A stretch of DNA of 64,000 bases from Mastigamoeba balamuthi (GCA_902651635.1 CACRSC010000075.1:159440-223439); one strand, 5' to 3'. Positions 1-11,841 are shown, counted from the first letter of the stretch. The notes: generated from the letters alone by a model not told the origin. Made by a program: numbers and translations.

Positions 1-328
1 GAGGTCCTTACTGTCGGGCAGTTCCATCACGAAGGGGTCCTTGGGCGCGCTCTTTAGCAGGGAGAGCACCTGGGCCAATGCTATCTCCAGGTCTGAGCGA
101 CTCCACCGGCACTGTCACCTTCAGGTACTTCTCTTTGTACCGAACGAGAGCTGTTCCCGTCTTAACAACAGCTGCTGCCGCAACCTCCGCCTGCGATGGG
201 AAGAGCCTGCATGAGGAGGGCGGCGCACGAGGCGAGAGCGGACAGAGGGCGTGCCATGTTTCCGGTGCCGATGAAAAAGTACTAACTATGCGTCCCTCCC
301 CGAATTTTGCCCACCAATTGATTTCCAC
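1..328 (-). CDS. Unidentified gene, 5' part, running off the window edge
   Basis: I do not recognise this gene. On the minus strand two open stretches look coding. One (about 205 to 120) is a basic segment containing ALVRYKEKYLKVTV. The other (about 100 to 1) is in a different frame and reads ALAQVLSLLKSAPKDPFV, still open at the edge. The frame change implies a short intron or an error between about 125 and 100, but I found no clean GT-AG pair that keeps both frames. The start is uncertain: an ATG opens the first frame at 328, but the stretch after it has no coding character. The first segment weakly recalls the beta-strand pattern of small SRP-Alu proteins, which is not enough to name it. 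It lies downstream of, and in the same orientation as, the PI3K gene that stops at 582. Confidence 0.35.
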
Positions 329-581
329 ACGTCGTGGGGTAAAATTCCGCCCTTTCAGTCAAAACTGTCGGGGATGTGGCACAGCAGCCTCATGCGCACA
401 CCGGACGGTGCAGCGAAGAGTGTGAGGTGGCCATGTGCGGCCGAACGCGGGTTGCCGCGCAGCCACCAAAGGCCTTGTCTTAAACGCGGGAATAGCATAA
501 CTCGGGTGATTCCCTCTTGGCAACTCTGCGTGTATACGTTTGCTTTCTGTCAGGTCTGCGCTCGCGTACGCCCAGGCCGAG

Positions 582-3500
582 TCAGGAGGAGCCCTGCTCG
601 TGGGCCTCGTTGATGTGCGGGTGCGCCGCGATGTGGATGGCGTTGTTGATGCGCGTCATGACGGTGCCCAGGCTCTGGTAGATGAGCTTCTCGAACGTCG
701 CCCGCGCGTCCTCTGCCGTGCGGCCCGCGCAGAAGGCGCCCCTGAGGTACATGACGTCGTCCTCGGAGCTCAGCTCGGGGATGCCCGTCGACAGCATCAT
801 CGCGAAGAGGTTGATGAACATCGAGCTGTGCTCGCGCGTCACCGCGTAGGCGGAGCAGCACAGTTGCACAAACTCGGCGAACTTGGCCCCCTCGCGGCCG
901 CCCAGCACGTAGACGTACTCGGGCGTCAGCACAAAGGGCGCCCGCTCGCGCCGGATGCCCTTCCACTTCTCCACGTTGCCGAGTATGTGCCCAAAGTCGA
1001 TGTGGAACACGCGCCCCCGCTTCGTCAGCAGTATGTTGTCGTTGTGCCTGTCGCCCACTCCAATCAGCTGTTGTCACAACACGCCCGATGGGGTCAGTGC
1101 ATACGCCTCGTCTTGTATAAAAGGGATGGGGAACCCGCGAAAACTGCAAGCCCAGAGATAAATAAAACCGGAGCAAACTCTTGAAAAAGTTGAAACCACA
1201 CAACACGCGGCGCTTATCGCGGAACATCCCACAGGGATACACACCACCCGTTCTGCTTCTGTGCACTCTCACACAATGCCAGAGGATCAAACTACGCAGC
1301 AAAATACAGAAATAGGCGGAATTTACCGAACACACAATAAAACGGGGAATCAGGGAGCGCACATAGGTGCCGACGCAGTAGCCCGCGAGGGAACGCATGA
1401 AGCTGTTGACGGCCGACTCGTACGAGGCCTTGTCCGAGTGCTTCTTGCGGAGCCACTCCGCGAGCGCCTTGTCCTTAAATGCCGACGTGATGCCGCTGCC
1501 CCCGATCGTCTTCTGCACGTCGCCCACTGTCACGCAGTCTGGCACGATCTCCACCATCCCCATCCCGGGCCCCAGCGCCACGCACTTGTACAGTGTCAGC
1601 TCCATGTCCAGGTTCCCGTCGAGCCATTTCTGCATTGTAAGCAACAGTCAATTGATTTGTTCTCACAAACACAACTTGTTTCCCCCTACGCTTCTCGCAC
1701 GTTGTTCATGATGCGGAGGACCTGCAGGGCGAGCATGTCCTGCCTGAGGTCGTCGTCGACCTTGAAGAGCACGTTTACGGGGTCCTTTGCCGTGGTGTCG
1801 GCGTTGACGAACGAGAGCCACAGCGGCGCCCTCGCCGAGTCGAGCACGCGGCACTTGCCGGGCACCGTGCGCATCACCACGACCCTGCACACGGCCGTCA
1901 GCACGCTGGGGAGGGCAGGGCAGCGCGGGGGCACGCGCACGAGGGGTCGTGCGGGAGGGCCAGGCGCTCGCAGCTGAGCCTGTCGAGGGCCGAGGCCGCG
2001 GTGGACTTGTTCTTGTTGATCTCCGCGAGGGCGTCGAGCAGCTGGTACTGGCGCAGCAGGAGGTCCCTGTGGGCGCCGCTGCCGCGCAGGTAGCAGCGCA
2101 GGACGAGCAGGAACCTCTCGCGGACCTCGGGCGCGTGCAGCTCGCAGCGCAGCATCCAGAAGAGCGAGTTGCCGATGGTCTGGCGGTGGTTGAGCGCCGA
2201 GCCCAGCAGGAAGAGCGCCAGCGCGCTGTGGTGGTACGACTCGCACTTGAGAGCCTGCACGAGCTGCATCAGGAAGTCCCCGACGACCTCCACACGCATC
2301 GCCTTGAGGCACCGCACCGCGTACGCCCGCACGCGCGCGTCGGGGTACTTTCCGTCGAGCAGCTGCGCGCGGGCCACAGGAGCGTCAGTCGCCAGTGCGG
2401 GACAGGCAGGACGGCGGGACCTCCAGGGCTGCGACGGGGTCGATCAGGGGCCACTCGTCGAGGGCCGTGTGCACCTCGGCGACGGCGCTGGGCTCCGTCC
2501 ACGGCACCGCGAGCATCAGCTTCGGGATCGCTGCGGGTGGGAGGGGGGGCGACAGCGCGGTCAGCAGAGGTCCCCGGCGTGCGCTGCGTCGTACACGTGG
2601 GCATCTTGCGCAGGAACGACCTGTGCTTCCACAGCGTCTGCTTCTCCTCGTCCGACATGGAGTACAGCGGGTCTGCGCAGGCCCTCGGGGCGTGAGCTGT
2701 CTGTGTGGAGGCGGAGGAGTTGTATGCGGACCGCTCTGCAGTACGCGCGTGATGACGGCCGTCTCCTGTGCCGACCTCGGCTGCTCGTGCGGGACTGCGT
2801 TGCGGGGTCAGTCGGGCAGCCCCGCCAGGCGCCCCCTGTGGTGCGGACGCACACGCGGAGCCGGGCGGCAGCCTGCTGGGGAACACGGCCGACACCGCAG
2901 GGAACACCACGCGGAGGTGCGCGCTCTCCTTGACGTTCATGTTGTACACGCAGATGCCTGCGCCGCGCGGGAGGGCGTTCAGTACGCGTGGGGCTGAGGG
3001 CTACGCGGGAGGCCACACCGATGGGGTTCGCGTGGCCCGGGAGCAGGGGCAGCGCGTGCGTCCCGGAGATCATGCGCAGGCGGTGGTCAAAGACCCTGCA
3101 GCTCGTCCACGCCAGCTCCGTCTTGCGTTGCGCAGCGTCGGTGCTGGCGGCCCCAGCCGAGGCAGTGCCTGCAGCCCTCGGGTAGCTCACGATAGCGAAC
3201 ACGACCCTCGCCTCCTGAGCACTCGCCAACAGAGCATCAGAGAGTACAAGAGAGAGAGAGAGAGAGACGGGCGAGACCTTGGGGATGTTCCTGATGAGCG
3301 TCCCCATGTTCAGCACGCAGTTCCACGACGTCGTCTTGCCCAGCTCCACCCGCGGCGTGGCACAGCACTGCGAGACGGGCACTCCCCCGTGGTATCTGGC
3401 GAGCACGAGCGCGGCAGATCAGACGCGTGAGCAAAGGGGGGGGTGTGCTTCCCCCGCAGTCCCGTGGCCTCCACGGCCACTTTCACATGGCGGAGCGAGA

Positions 3501-6500
3501 GGCGCAGTGCTGTTATTTGAGGGCACATTGTGGCCTCGACGGCGACGGTGCAGTCCGCGGGCGAGGCGATGTTGAGCGCCGTGTGCACCGTGACACTCAG
3601 CGGCTTGGCGATGTTCACCGACTGCGACGACCCGCTTGCCTCTGCGGCCCCCGGGGGCTCCAGCTCGAAGTTCTCCACCTGCGCTCGAGTCTCAGTCGGT
3701 GGGGAGGTCGGGGGGAAGAGGAGGGCGTCGGCGGGCAGACCAGCGGCGTCTCCCTGACGACGTCAGAGGCCGTGCAGACGACGAACGAAGGCTTGGCGCA
3801 GCGCTTGACGCACTCGCGCACGTAGTGCAGCCGCGCGAGCTGCGTGGCGTCGTCGTGGAAGACGTACTGGTCGTAGCCGACGACCTTGAGCGCCACGTCC
3901 TCGGCCCTGCACTTGGCGATGGCCGCGGCCTTCTCGACGAGCTCGCGGACGGTCGTCTCCGCACGGCACTCGACCGTCTTGGCCGCGTCGGCGGCGGCGA
4001 CGCTGACGCTGAGCCACGTGGGGGCGCCGGGGTAGGGCGCGTCGGTGACCTGCGGGGCGCCCGAGGGCCAGGGGCGCTGCGAGCGCGGGGTGGCGGCGTA
4101 GACGGCCTGCGCGAAGAGGTGCGTCTCCTCGTCGGTGAAGGCCCAGCCGTACTCGCAGCCCAGGATGGCGCTGACCTGGCTCTCGATCGAGCGCTCCTCG
4201 GCGTAGACGTCGACGGGCACCAGCTCAAACGTGGGCGTCTGCCCCGCCCTCCTGCAGAACCCCACCACCGGCCACGAGCTCCTGCGCAGAGGGCGGCAGC
4301 GTCGGCAGTGGGCAACAGGGCAGCAAGAGGAAGCAAAGGCACAGAACAACAACTGCAGAGAGCAGCGGCCTATCGTGTGCACAGAACACACGGGCGAGGG
4401 CCCACCTCGGAGTCCCTCGGCTCTCATCTCTCTGGGCCTCTGGGCCTCCGAGTGAGCAGCCGGGACTCACGTGAGGGCCCGAGGCAGCGACTGTGTAGGC
4501 AGCAGAGAGCACAGAGATAACGCGGGCAGAGCAGAGCGACGTACAGGGGGCGCTGGGAGAAGGCGACGTCCTGGGCGGGGTAGTGGTCGGTGCCGTAGAC
4601 CTTGAGCTGGTAGTCGAACCTCGGGTGCAGCGAGCTCGTTACCAGCGCCCCGATCCTGCCGACGACCGCGTTCTGCTGCTGCTCGGGCGACTCGCCCGTC
4701 AGCGCGTCATCCGCGGCCACCGCGCCCTCTCCCGCGGGCTCGCCCGCAGGCGGCACGATGTCCGACGACGGCGTGGGCGCGGGCTCGTCGAACGACGCGG
4801 GCTGTGTGCACTCGGAGGCCCACAGGCGGAACGCTGCGACGAGGTCGACGGCGGGGCTCGATGGGGGCGGCAGGCGGGCCAGCGTCTTGCGGAACTGCCC
4901 AAAGTACGTGCGGATCGTCCCGTGGATCCAGAGCATGTTCTCCTCGAACTCGCGCTGGCCCCCCTCGTCCTCGTCCACCGCGATCGGCGTCATCCCGCCC
5001 GGGGGCGGGAACTGCAAACGAATTGAGTTTAATTGGGGAATTGAGAACAACAGCGCAGAGGCAGAGAAGAGAGCGCACGACAAAGGCGCCGAAGACGTTG
5101 CGGAGCTTGCGGCGGAGCGTGTCGAGGGAGGAGGCCATGGGCTTCATGTGCGGGTACCTGTCGAACGTGTTGTTGAGCGCGATGGTCTGCAGGATCTTGG
5201 CGACCTCGCGGAGCCCCGCCTGGGCGGCCCTGCTGACCGCCGCGCCCTCGGCCACGAGGCCGTAGCGCTCGGGCTCGACCACGGCGGGGCAGACGAAGCG
5301 CACGAAGACCAGCCCGCCGACCGTGGGCGCCGTCACGCCGTCGCCGTACCTGCGCCGCGCGCGCGTGTAGACGTAGCTCGCGACGGCGCGGACCTCCTCG
5401 GGCACAGAGGGCAGCGCGGCGACGACCGACTCGACGACGGCCAGCGTCGCGCTGAGCACGCGCACGCGGTTCTCGTCGACGTTGGCCCCGGGGCGCAGCG
5501 CCGCGGGGTCCGTCTCGTAGTCGCCCGCGTCGCGCGAGATCTCGCGGAGCGCAGGCGCCAGCGCGGCGCGCAGGTACGAGCGCGCGCGGATCTGCGCGTA
5601 GGCGCCGAGGGCCCAGTACGTCATCGACGAGCCGCGGAAGAGGTCCGAGGGCGAGGAGCCGCGGTCCATGTCGGCGTCGACGATGCGCTGCAGCAGGCAG
5701 AGCCCGCGGCCCGTGTGCTCGAGCGCGCAGACGACGCGGGCGACGGACTTGGGGACCGTGCGGCACAGCGCCATGGCGCCCGCGAACTCGGCCTCGGCCA
5801 GCGCGTCGCAGAGCGCGCCGCAGTGGTCCAGCCCCCCGAGCTCCACCGGCGCCCGCGCCCACAGCGCCCCCGCGACGTCCTCGAGCGTGCTGGCCGCCGG
5901 CAGCTCGCACCGGAACTCTGGCCGCGCAGAGTCAGCAAAGTGCCGAAGGGGCCGACGAGGCAACACGCAGCGCCACGCCAGCGGCTCTGAGGCCCCCTGG
6001 CCTCTTACAAAGCCGGCCCTCGGCCATCACCAACAAGCACCAGCCCAAGGGATGACTCCCTCGAGTGATGCCCATCGACAAAGGCCCACTCGGTCCTCCA
6101 GCCCCGCCTCCCCTGCTCCCTCGTGCCCGCAGCCCGCCACCACGAGAGAGAGAGAGAGAGGGGCTCGCACCGGGCAGGGAGCGCCTGAAGGCGGCGGGGG
6201 GCACGATGGCGACGGCGACGTTGGGCTGCCCGGGCGTCGCCATCCGCTGCTGCTGCTGCATCGTCACCGACGCCCTCGCACCCGCCCTGGCGGCCCCCAC
6301 CTGCTGTGCCAGCCGCCTCCCCTGCCCCGGGCTCTGCTGCTGCTGCTGCTGTGCGACAGTCGACGACGGCGACGGCAGTGGCGCTGCAGCGGCGCCGTCG
6401 GTCTGCGTCGACTGGTCGGCCCGCGGCGACGGCGACCGTCCGGCGCGCCGCCGCAGCGCGTCGAGCTCTGACGTCAGCGACGCCACCTGCGCGCGCAGCG

Positions 6501-6711
6501 ACGCGTTCTCGTGCTCGAGGGCGCGCAGGCGTGCAGAGTCGACGCCGACGCCGCTGGGGGCGCGCGACGTCAGCGACGACGGCGACGGCGACGATGACGC
6601 AGTCGACGACGACGACGACGACGCCGAGGAGGCTGACGGGGCGTGCAGTCCGAAGCGCTGCGGGGGGCGTGGGGGAGGAGCGGGGGAGGACGAGGAGTGT
6701 CCGCGGAGCAT
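582..6711 (-). CDS. RasGAP domain fused to class I phosphoinositide 3-kinase (about a dozen exons)
   Basis: Class I PI3Ks phosphorylate PIP2 to PIP3 at the plasma membrane and are Ras effectors; RasGAPs switch Ras off. Exon 1 (6711-6171) is a Ser-rich leader with a short coiled coil and Gln tracts. Exon 2 (5917-about 5079) is a RasGAP domain: DLFRGSS with the arginine finger (codon 5636-5634), FVRFVCPAVVEPE and KILQTIALNN. Exon 3 (5011-4545) completes the GAP end and starts an ABD-like region. Exon 4 (4281-3741) holds the Ras-binding domain (LKVVGYDQYVF, YVRECVKR). Exons 5-7 (3678-3527, 3395-3278, from 3214) encode the C2 domain (YHGGVPV). The PIK helical region lies near 2.38-1.9 kb, then the kinase with DDLRQDML, GVGDRHNDN (about 1050) and IDFGH (about 998). 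The activation loop has class I basic residues (RRERAPF). Splice phases agree at every join checked between 6711 and 3214, and the RasGAP exon has no stop before its donor, so one transcript is likely. Two genes remain possible only if exon 3 has its own promoter. Confidence 0.83.
3248..3267. repeat. (GA)n microsatellite in a PI3K intron
   Basis: A run of about ten GA dinucleotides lies in the intron between two C2-domain exons of the PI3K gene. A similar run lies at about 6143-6161 in the first intron of the same gene, where on the coding strand it forms a pyrimidine stretch. Confidence 0.9.
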
Positions 6712-7742
6712 TGGCTGCCAAGTTGCGACTGTGACTGTGGGCGAAATGCGCACCCACCGTCCGGGAGATTTGCGAATCGGGGGTTGGTGGAACTCTGTTG
6801 ATCTCTGGCCGCGGGATTTTTTCCGAATAATATCCCAGGCCTTCCGAACCGAGACTGCTTCGCGGCGCTGAGATGGTGGTAGACAGCCAGAAGTGTAGTG
6901 CGCTGCTGGGGCTGCCCACACCCACCCATCAACTCTGCTCAACCCCCACGATAATTTCCCCACAAACTGAAGTACAGATCTCGACCGTATATTGGGATTT
7001 AAAAAAGGTCCAGTCATACTTGCTGCAGTATGGCGACGAACAGGGCCCCGAGTGTGGCGGCGGGCGGCTGTCCGAAACAGCCCTCTTCATTCTCCGTTTT
7101 TGGGCACAACACATTTCACCTCCCAGACGGGCTTCTTATTGTTGTGCGGTGCATTCAACGCGCTGCTAGGTGTGACAGTGCCGAGAACCCGCGGGAATGT
7201 TACCAAGCGATTACAAATTCGGGGCTACGGGATGAACAGGACCGCACAGCGGAGTCCTCACAGCTCTACGGTGGGGTGGTGGCGGCCAGGAGCGGGGGCG
7301 AAAGTGGGGCGCTGCGGGGGCCGTTGTGTTGTTGGTCCCAGAAACTCACCTACGCCTGGAGGGTTTTGTGGGGCCTGCTGCCCTGCTTTGTGCATCGCAG
7401 GAGGACGCTCGTTAATGGCCCTAGTGGCATGGTTGGACGGCAATCCTCGGGTCAGAGGGGGGAGAATATCACAGTCGTAGCGTATTGGGCGGGTTGGGTT
7501 CCTTAGATTCTCCTCGGATCCGTTGGATCTGTCGTACCCCGCCGGTGGGTGGAGAAGATATGCGGAATGCACTTGTGCAGCCCCAGAAAAACCGCTGGGG
7601 GCGATTGTGGGTTTTTCTTTGCCCCAATTTTGTTCTTTTCTGTGTTTGTTTTCCCTTCTGTGCACTTCGCCATTTCTGTGCCCTTTTGGCGTGTTTGCTC
7701 ACAGTCCACTCACAACACACAGAACGCACAGAGCACACACAC
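6712..7742. promoter_or_regulatory. Divergent intergenic region between the PI3K and laminin-G genes
   Basis: About 1 kb separates the start of the RasGAP-PI3K gene (minus) from that of the laminin-G-like gene (plus), so it should hold both promoters. ORFs here lack coding character. I see no tRNA, repeat or hairpin, and no clear TATA box. The last 100 bases before the plus-strand start are pyrimidine-rich followed by a CACA-rich stretch. Confidence 0.5.
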
Positions 7743-10680
7743 ATGGGGCGTGCTCGCATTGCTCTGCCTGCCGCTGTGGTCGCCGGGCTGCTGGCGTCGG
7801 CGTGCTGCTGCGCTGGGGCCCCGCTGGTCAGCTCCGTCTCGCGTGCGGGCCGCGCCTGCATGTTCGAGGGCGGCCAGTCGCAGATGCTGCTCAGCGCCGC
7901 CACCAACCACACGGCCGACCTCACCGCCATCTCGATGGCCTACTGGTTCCGCCCCGAGGTCCCTTCCCACGACATCTACAGCATCTTCTCCTACGGACTC
8001 TGGACTGGTGACTTCACCACCGCGTACGCATCTCCTACCGGTTTTCCTTCGGTTTTCTCCTGTCGGGCGTCCTGCACGGCCCCGAGGGGATGCGGCCTCT
8101 GCGGCTGCGGACTCACAGGGGCCGGCGTGCGGTTTCTGCAGCGTGAGGGAGGCGTCGACCGGAGAGCAGGCGTTCCTGTACGTCCACAACATCGACGACC
8201 CGGTGCTCTGGTCCTCGCCGTTCGTGGGCCCCGGCAACAAGTGGGCCCACGTCGCGGCTACGTGGTCCACGGCCAACAACGGCACGGGGACGATCTACGT
8301 GGTGCGCAGCCCCCCACGGCTCTAAACCAGCGAGCGACTCGGAACAAATCCATCACTCTTATGCCCACCATTGTTTTACCCCTTTTCAACCCGCATTTTC
8401 CACATCTGCTGACGTGTCCGATGACGCAATCAGAATGGGCAACCCCGTGGGACTCTGGCGCTGGGCAGCAAGGCGCTGAGGGGAGGGCAGCAGTTCTGGT
8501 TCCCCGACTACAAGTACGGGTCCAAGTTCTTCGGCCTTGCCGACGACCTCGCCGCCTGGAGCGTCGCGCTGACGCCGGCCGAGGTGCTGGCTGTCTACAA
8601 CGGCAACACCCGCGTGCGCGCCGAGAGCATGCTCGTGCACTGGGAGTGCGACGAGGAGGCGGCCGCCGGCGCCGTCGACAGCGCGCAGCCGGCGAAGCCG
8701 TCGGAGGTGCTGGGCGCCCCTGTGCCCCGGGTCCCCTCGCGTTGCCCCAACGTCGACGCGGGGCTGACGGTCCTGGCCGTCGACCCCGCCCAGCCCACGA
8801 CGATCAACTTCGACGCCGAGCGCACGCTGGCCAAGGCGGCCGACAGCGGGTCGCTCAGCGTCGCCGTGGGCGCCAAGTTCACGCAGCTCGTCTTCACTCC
8901 CCCGGCGACGGGGTTCGCCAAGGCCACGTTCTCCACGTCGCTGGGCACCGTCGTCGTCGTGCCCAACGTGGCGCCCGCGCCGGTCGAGCAGCACGGCAGC
9001 GTGGCCGTCGGCGACGACATCATCGTGTCGGCAGCGTACTGGAGGCTCGCGGCCGACGGCACGCAGAGGCTGTACACGTCCGACGCCGAGGGCTTCCCGC
9101 TGACGGCCACCGTCGACGTGCCGCCGGCTGTGGGCAGGCTCACGCAGCTCGACGGGACGCCCATCACGGCGGGCAAGACGGCCATCACCGACGCCAACCT
9201 GCGCGTGCGCTTCTGGGCGACCGACGACGCGTACCACGCGAGGAACAACATCGGCATCTCGTTCTCGGTCGCCGACGAGATCACGGCGACGAGCAAGACG
9301 GCGTTCCTCGACGTCCTGCCGCCCAACAGGCCGCCGCAGCCCGTCGCCTGCAGCGCCACGGTGGCGCAGGACGCGGGCAGCGGCGTGGCCGTCGACCTGG
9401 CACTCACGCTCGACCCCGATGGCTCGAGCACGATCATCGTCTCGGACCCGCCCAGGCACGGCCACCTCGTCGACGCCAACGGCCGCAACGTCACGATGGC
9501 GCACACGGTGTACATGACGGAGCAGTGGGTGTCGTCGGTGGTCAACGCCTCGGAGAACGAGTCGTACTACGGCGGGACGGCGGGCGAGTACACGTCGCTG
9601 ATGGTCATCGGCCCGCCCGACGTGTACCCGCACGGGCACGACGCGCCGCTGGCGTGGACGCCGACGGGCAAGGTGAAGCACTGGGTGCAGGTGCGGTGGG
9701 ACGACGCCGTCGACGTGAGCAGCATCACCGTCTACGAGGTCTCGTACCCCGACAGCGTCGTGCAGATCGACCTGCTCGACGCCATCACGGGGCAGTGGGT
9801 CACTGTGAACCAGCGGCCGCACCGCACGACGCCGACGGCCGTCAACGGCACGCAGGCCTACACGCCGTGGCTCTACACGGGCTTCTACCCCATCCGCTCG
9901 CGCGAGGCCAGGGTCTGGACGCAGGCCGACGTCGACGCCGACGAGTGGCCCGCCATCGACGCCATCAAGCTCACGGGCTACACCCCCGTCTACGCCGCGC
10001 GCGTGCCCGGCCGCAGGGTGACGTACGTGCCCGACGCCGGCTACAGCGGGCCCGACAGCTTCACGTTCCAGGCCGACATGCTGGGCCCCGCAGAGATGAC
10101 GATGATGTCGCGCATGGCCTGGTACCAGTCGGCCGACCCCGCGACGGTCAGCCTCACCGTGACGCCCTCGGGGGCCCCCGTCGCCCGCGCGTCGGCGCCG
10201 ACGGTGTTCCTCGTCTTCAGCGACGAGGCCGAGATCGCCCTCAACGCCAGCAGCCCGTCGGGCTCGGCGCTGACGTACAGGCTCGTCAGCGCCCCGGCCA
10301 GCGGGCGGCTCTACGCGGACCCGGCGGCCGTCAAGGGCCGCTCGCAGCTGGGCACGGGCGCGCAGCTGAGCGCGGGGCGGGTGTACTACGAGCACCAATG
10401 CAGCGAGACGGGGCTGTTCGCCGACGCGTTCGAGTACCAGGCCGTGGACAGCGCCGGACGGGCGTCGCAGGCCGCCAGGGTCGCCGTGACGTACGTCTGC
10501 GCGATGCCCGGCGAGGACAACCACACCAAGGCGGTCCACGGGCTCATCGCGGCGCTGGTCGTCACCGACGTGGTGTTCCTGGCGGTCATCGTCGGACTGG
10601 CCGCGTACGTGTTCGTCATCAAGCGCAGGTCCTTCGGCGCCAGCAAGGGCGAGTCGGGCCGCAGCGTCCAGCTGCAGTGA
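7743..10680 (+). CDS. Type I membrane protein with laminin-G-like fold and cadherin/CSPG-like repeats
   Basis: Three exons (7743-8023, 8142-8301, 8434-10680) join in phase (2, then 0) to give about 895 residues. The N-terminus is a signal peptide (Ala/Leu/Val-rich, Cys-rich end, cleavage near AGAPLVS). A LamG_3/concanavalin-like domain follows: the first exon gives an SMAYWFRP strand, the second WAHVAATWSTANN and TIYV, the third a FFGLADDLAAWSVALTPAEV strand typical of that fold. The long rest of the ectodomain has repeats with phrases such as VTYVPDAGYSGPDSFTFQA and GRVYYEHQCSETGLFADAFEYQ, resembling CSPG/cadherin-like adhesion modules, with many N-glycosylation sequons. A single hydrophobic helix (about 10545-10620) and a short basic tail (IKRRSFGASKGESG) end it. 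A surface adhesion or recognition role is inferred from architecture; I do not know a named orthologue. Confidence 0.82.
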
Positions 10681-10965
10681 CGCTTGAAGGCAGCAAGACA
10701 ACGCACAGGTTTGTTTCGCAGTCGTATTTCAACCAAGTCAATATGAAGTCGAGTGCACCCAGGTGCCCTCATCCAAAGCTGACAGCATTCTGCCCGTGAT
10801 TTGCTGTTGCCCTCCCCAGGGAGTAGCCCACCTGCTGCCTGAAGCGACGAGCAGCCCAGTGTACTTTGTGGCGAAGGCGACGGGAGGGAGTGCGTGCTGA
10901 GTGTGTTGCGATGATGTTGCCTGGATTCATCAGTGTTCGTTCATTGTGGGGCAGGACAGTGCGTA

Positions 10966-11841
10966 TCACATGGCTGGCGGGGGGATGACCCTGTGCGTGA
11001 AGTCGCCGTCGACGAACCACTCGCTCTTGCACCTGTACTGCTGCTTGCCTGCCGTGCGAGGGCTTGTAATGCAGCCCTTGGGGCAGTAGTTGATGCACCT
11101 GCAGCACCCCGTGCACTTGGCCCCGTCCCAGCGCGGCACCCCGGACTCCTCAATGTCGAGCGCGCCACTGGGGCACTGCCGCACGCACAGGTGGCACTTG
11201 ATGCACGCGTCCCTGTCCACGCTGATCCGCCCCGTCATCGTCCTCGTCACGAAGTCGCCCGCGAGCCACGAGAACAGGATCCCTGTCACTGTCCCCGCGG
11301 GGACGGGCACCGGCAGCGGGGGCCTCTGGCGCAGCAGCGGGGCCACGGACCTGGCGAACTCGATGGGCTTGTTGCGCTCGCTGGACCCCCACTCGTACCG
11401 CGCGCCCTTGCCCAGCGCCCTCACTGCGTTGTTGCTGGGGGCGAACACGAGCAGCGACCCCACGACGACGGCCCCCTTGAGCGACAGCGTGCTGGCCATG
11501 TTGGGCAGCAGCCGGCCCTCGTTGCCGCCCGCGGTGCCGAACACAACAGCGGGCTTGCCGCGCAACGAGCTCTCGGGCAGCGCCTCGAGAACAGCGCGGA
11601 CCTTGAAGGGCTCGTGGAGGCCCACGGCGAGGCCGCCCACCCCGACGGCGTCGGCAGAGGCCACAGCAGAGAGAACGTCGTCGAGGTTGTCGCCGGGGCC
11701 GGTGATGTCCAGGGCGGTGGCAGAGAAGCCCTGGGCCTCGAGGGCGTCGCGCAGCAGCTCGGCGACGTGGCGAGTGTTGCCGGTCAGGCTGTAGTAGAGC
11801 AGCACCACGCTGCGGACCTCGGGGGAAGCGGGCTGGGCCAT
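10966..11841 (-). CDS. Flavodoxin-ferredoxin fusion (EFR1-type flavoferredoxin)
   Basis: An intronless ORF of 291 residues. I chose the ATG at 11841 because the flavodoxin fold starts nine residues later; upstream in-frame sequence has no domain. The first part is a flavodoxin: the FMN phosphate loop reads YYSLTGNTRHVAELL, followed by GVGGLAVGLHEPFK and VVFGTAGGNEG. The C-terminal part is a 2[4Fe-4S] ferredoxin with CIKCHLCVRQCPSGAL and CTGCCRCINYCPKGCI. Proteins of this layout (EFR1 family) are common in anaerobic bacteria and some anaerobic protists, where they shuttle electrons, but their partners are poorly defined. Lack of introns in an intron-rich neighbourhood suggests gene transfer or a retrocopy; base composition matches the neighbours. 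No targeting peptide is obvious, so a cytosolic location is likely. Confidence 0.9.
   Translation of the reverse strand: MAQPASPEVRSVVLLYYSLTGNTRHVAELLRDALEAQGFSATALDITGPGDNLDDVLSAVASADAVGVGGLAVGLHEPFKVRAVLEALPESSLRGKPAVVFGTAGGNEGRLLPNMASTLSLKGAVVVGSLLVFAPSNNAVRALGKGARYEWGSSERNKPIEFARSVAPLLRQRPPLPVPVPAGTVTGILFSWLAGDFVTRTMTGRISVDRDACIKCHLCVRQCPSGALDIEESGVPRWDGAKCTGCCRCINYCPKGCITSPRTAGKQQYRCKSEWFVDGDFTHRVIPPPAM

Noticed and set aside
1-328. SRP9 or SRP14 homologue
   Set aside because: Only one short beta-strand-like segment is similar; the rest does not align and the gene leaves the window.
4240-4624. A second Ras-binding domain in the PI3K gene
   Set aside because: Although some strands resemble an RBD, the order of motifs fits the ABD and ABD-RBD linker of class I PI3K better. 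Kept only as a low-confidence observation.
8386-10701. A 771-codon minus-strand ORF opposite the laminin-G gene
   Set aside because: Composition is dominated by Arg, Val, Gly and His, as expected for the antisense of a GC-rich exon; no domain recognised.
7485-10799. A 1104-codon ORF on the plus strand over the laminin-G gene
   Set aside because: Its frame differs from the one carrying the signal peptide, LamG motifs and membrane helix; it is an Arg/Pro/Ala-rich shadow of GC-rich DNA.
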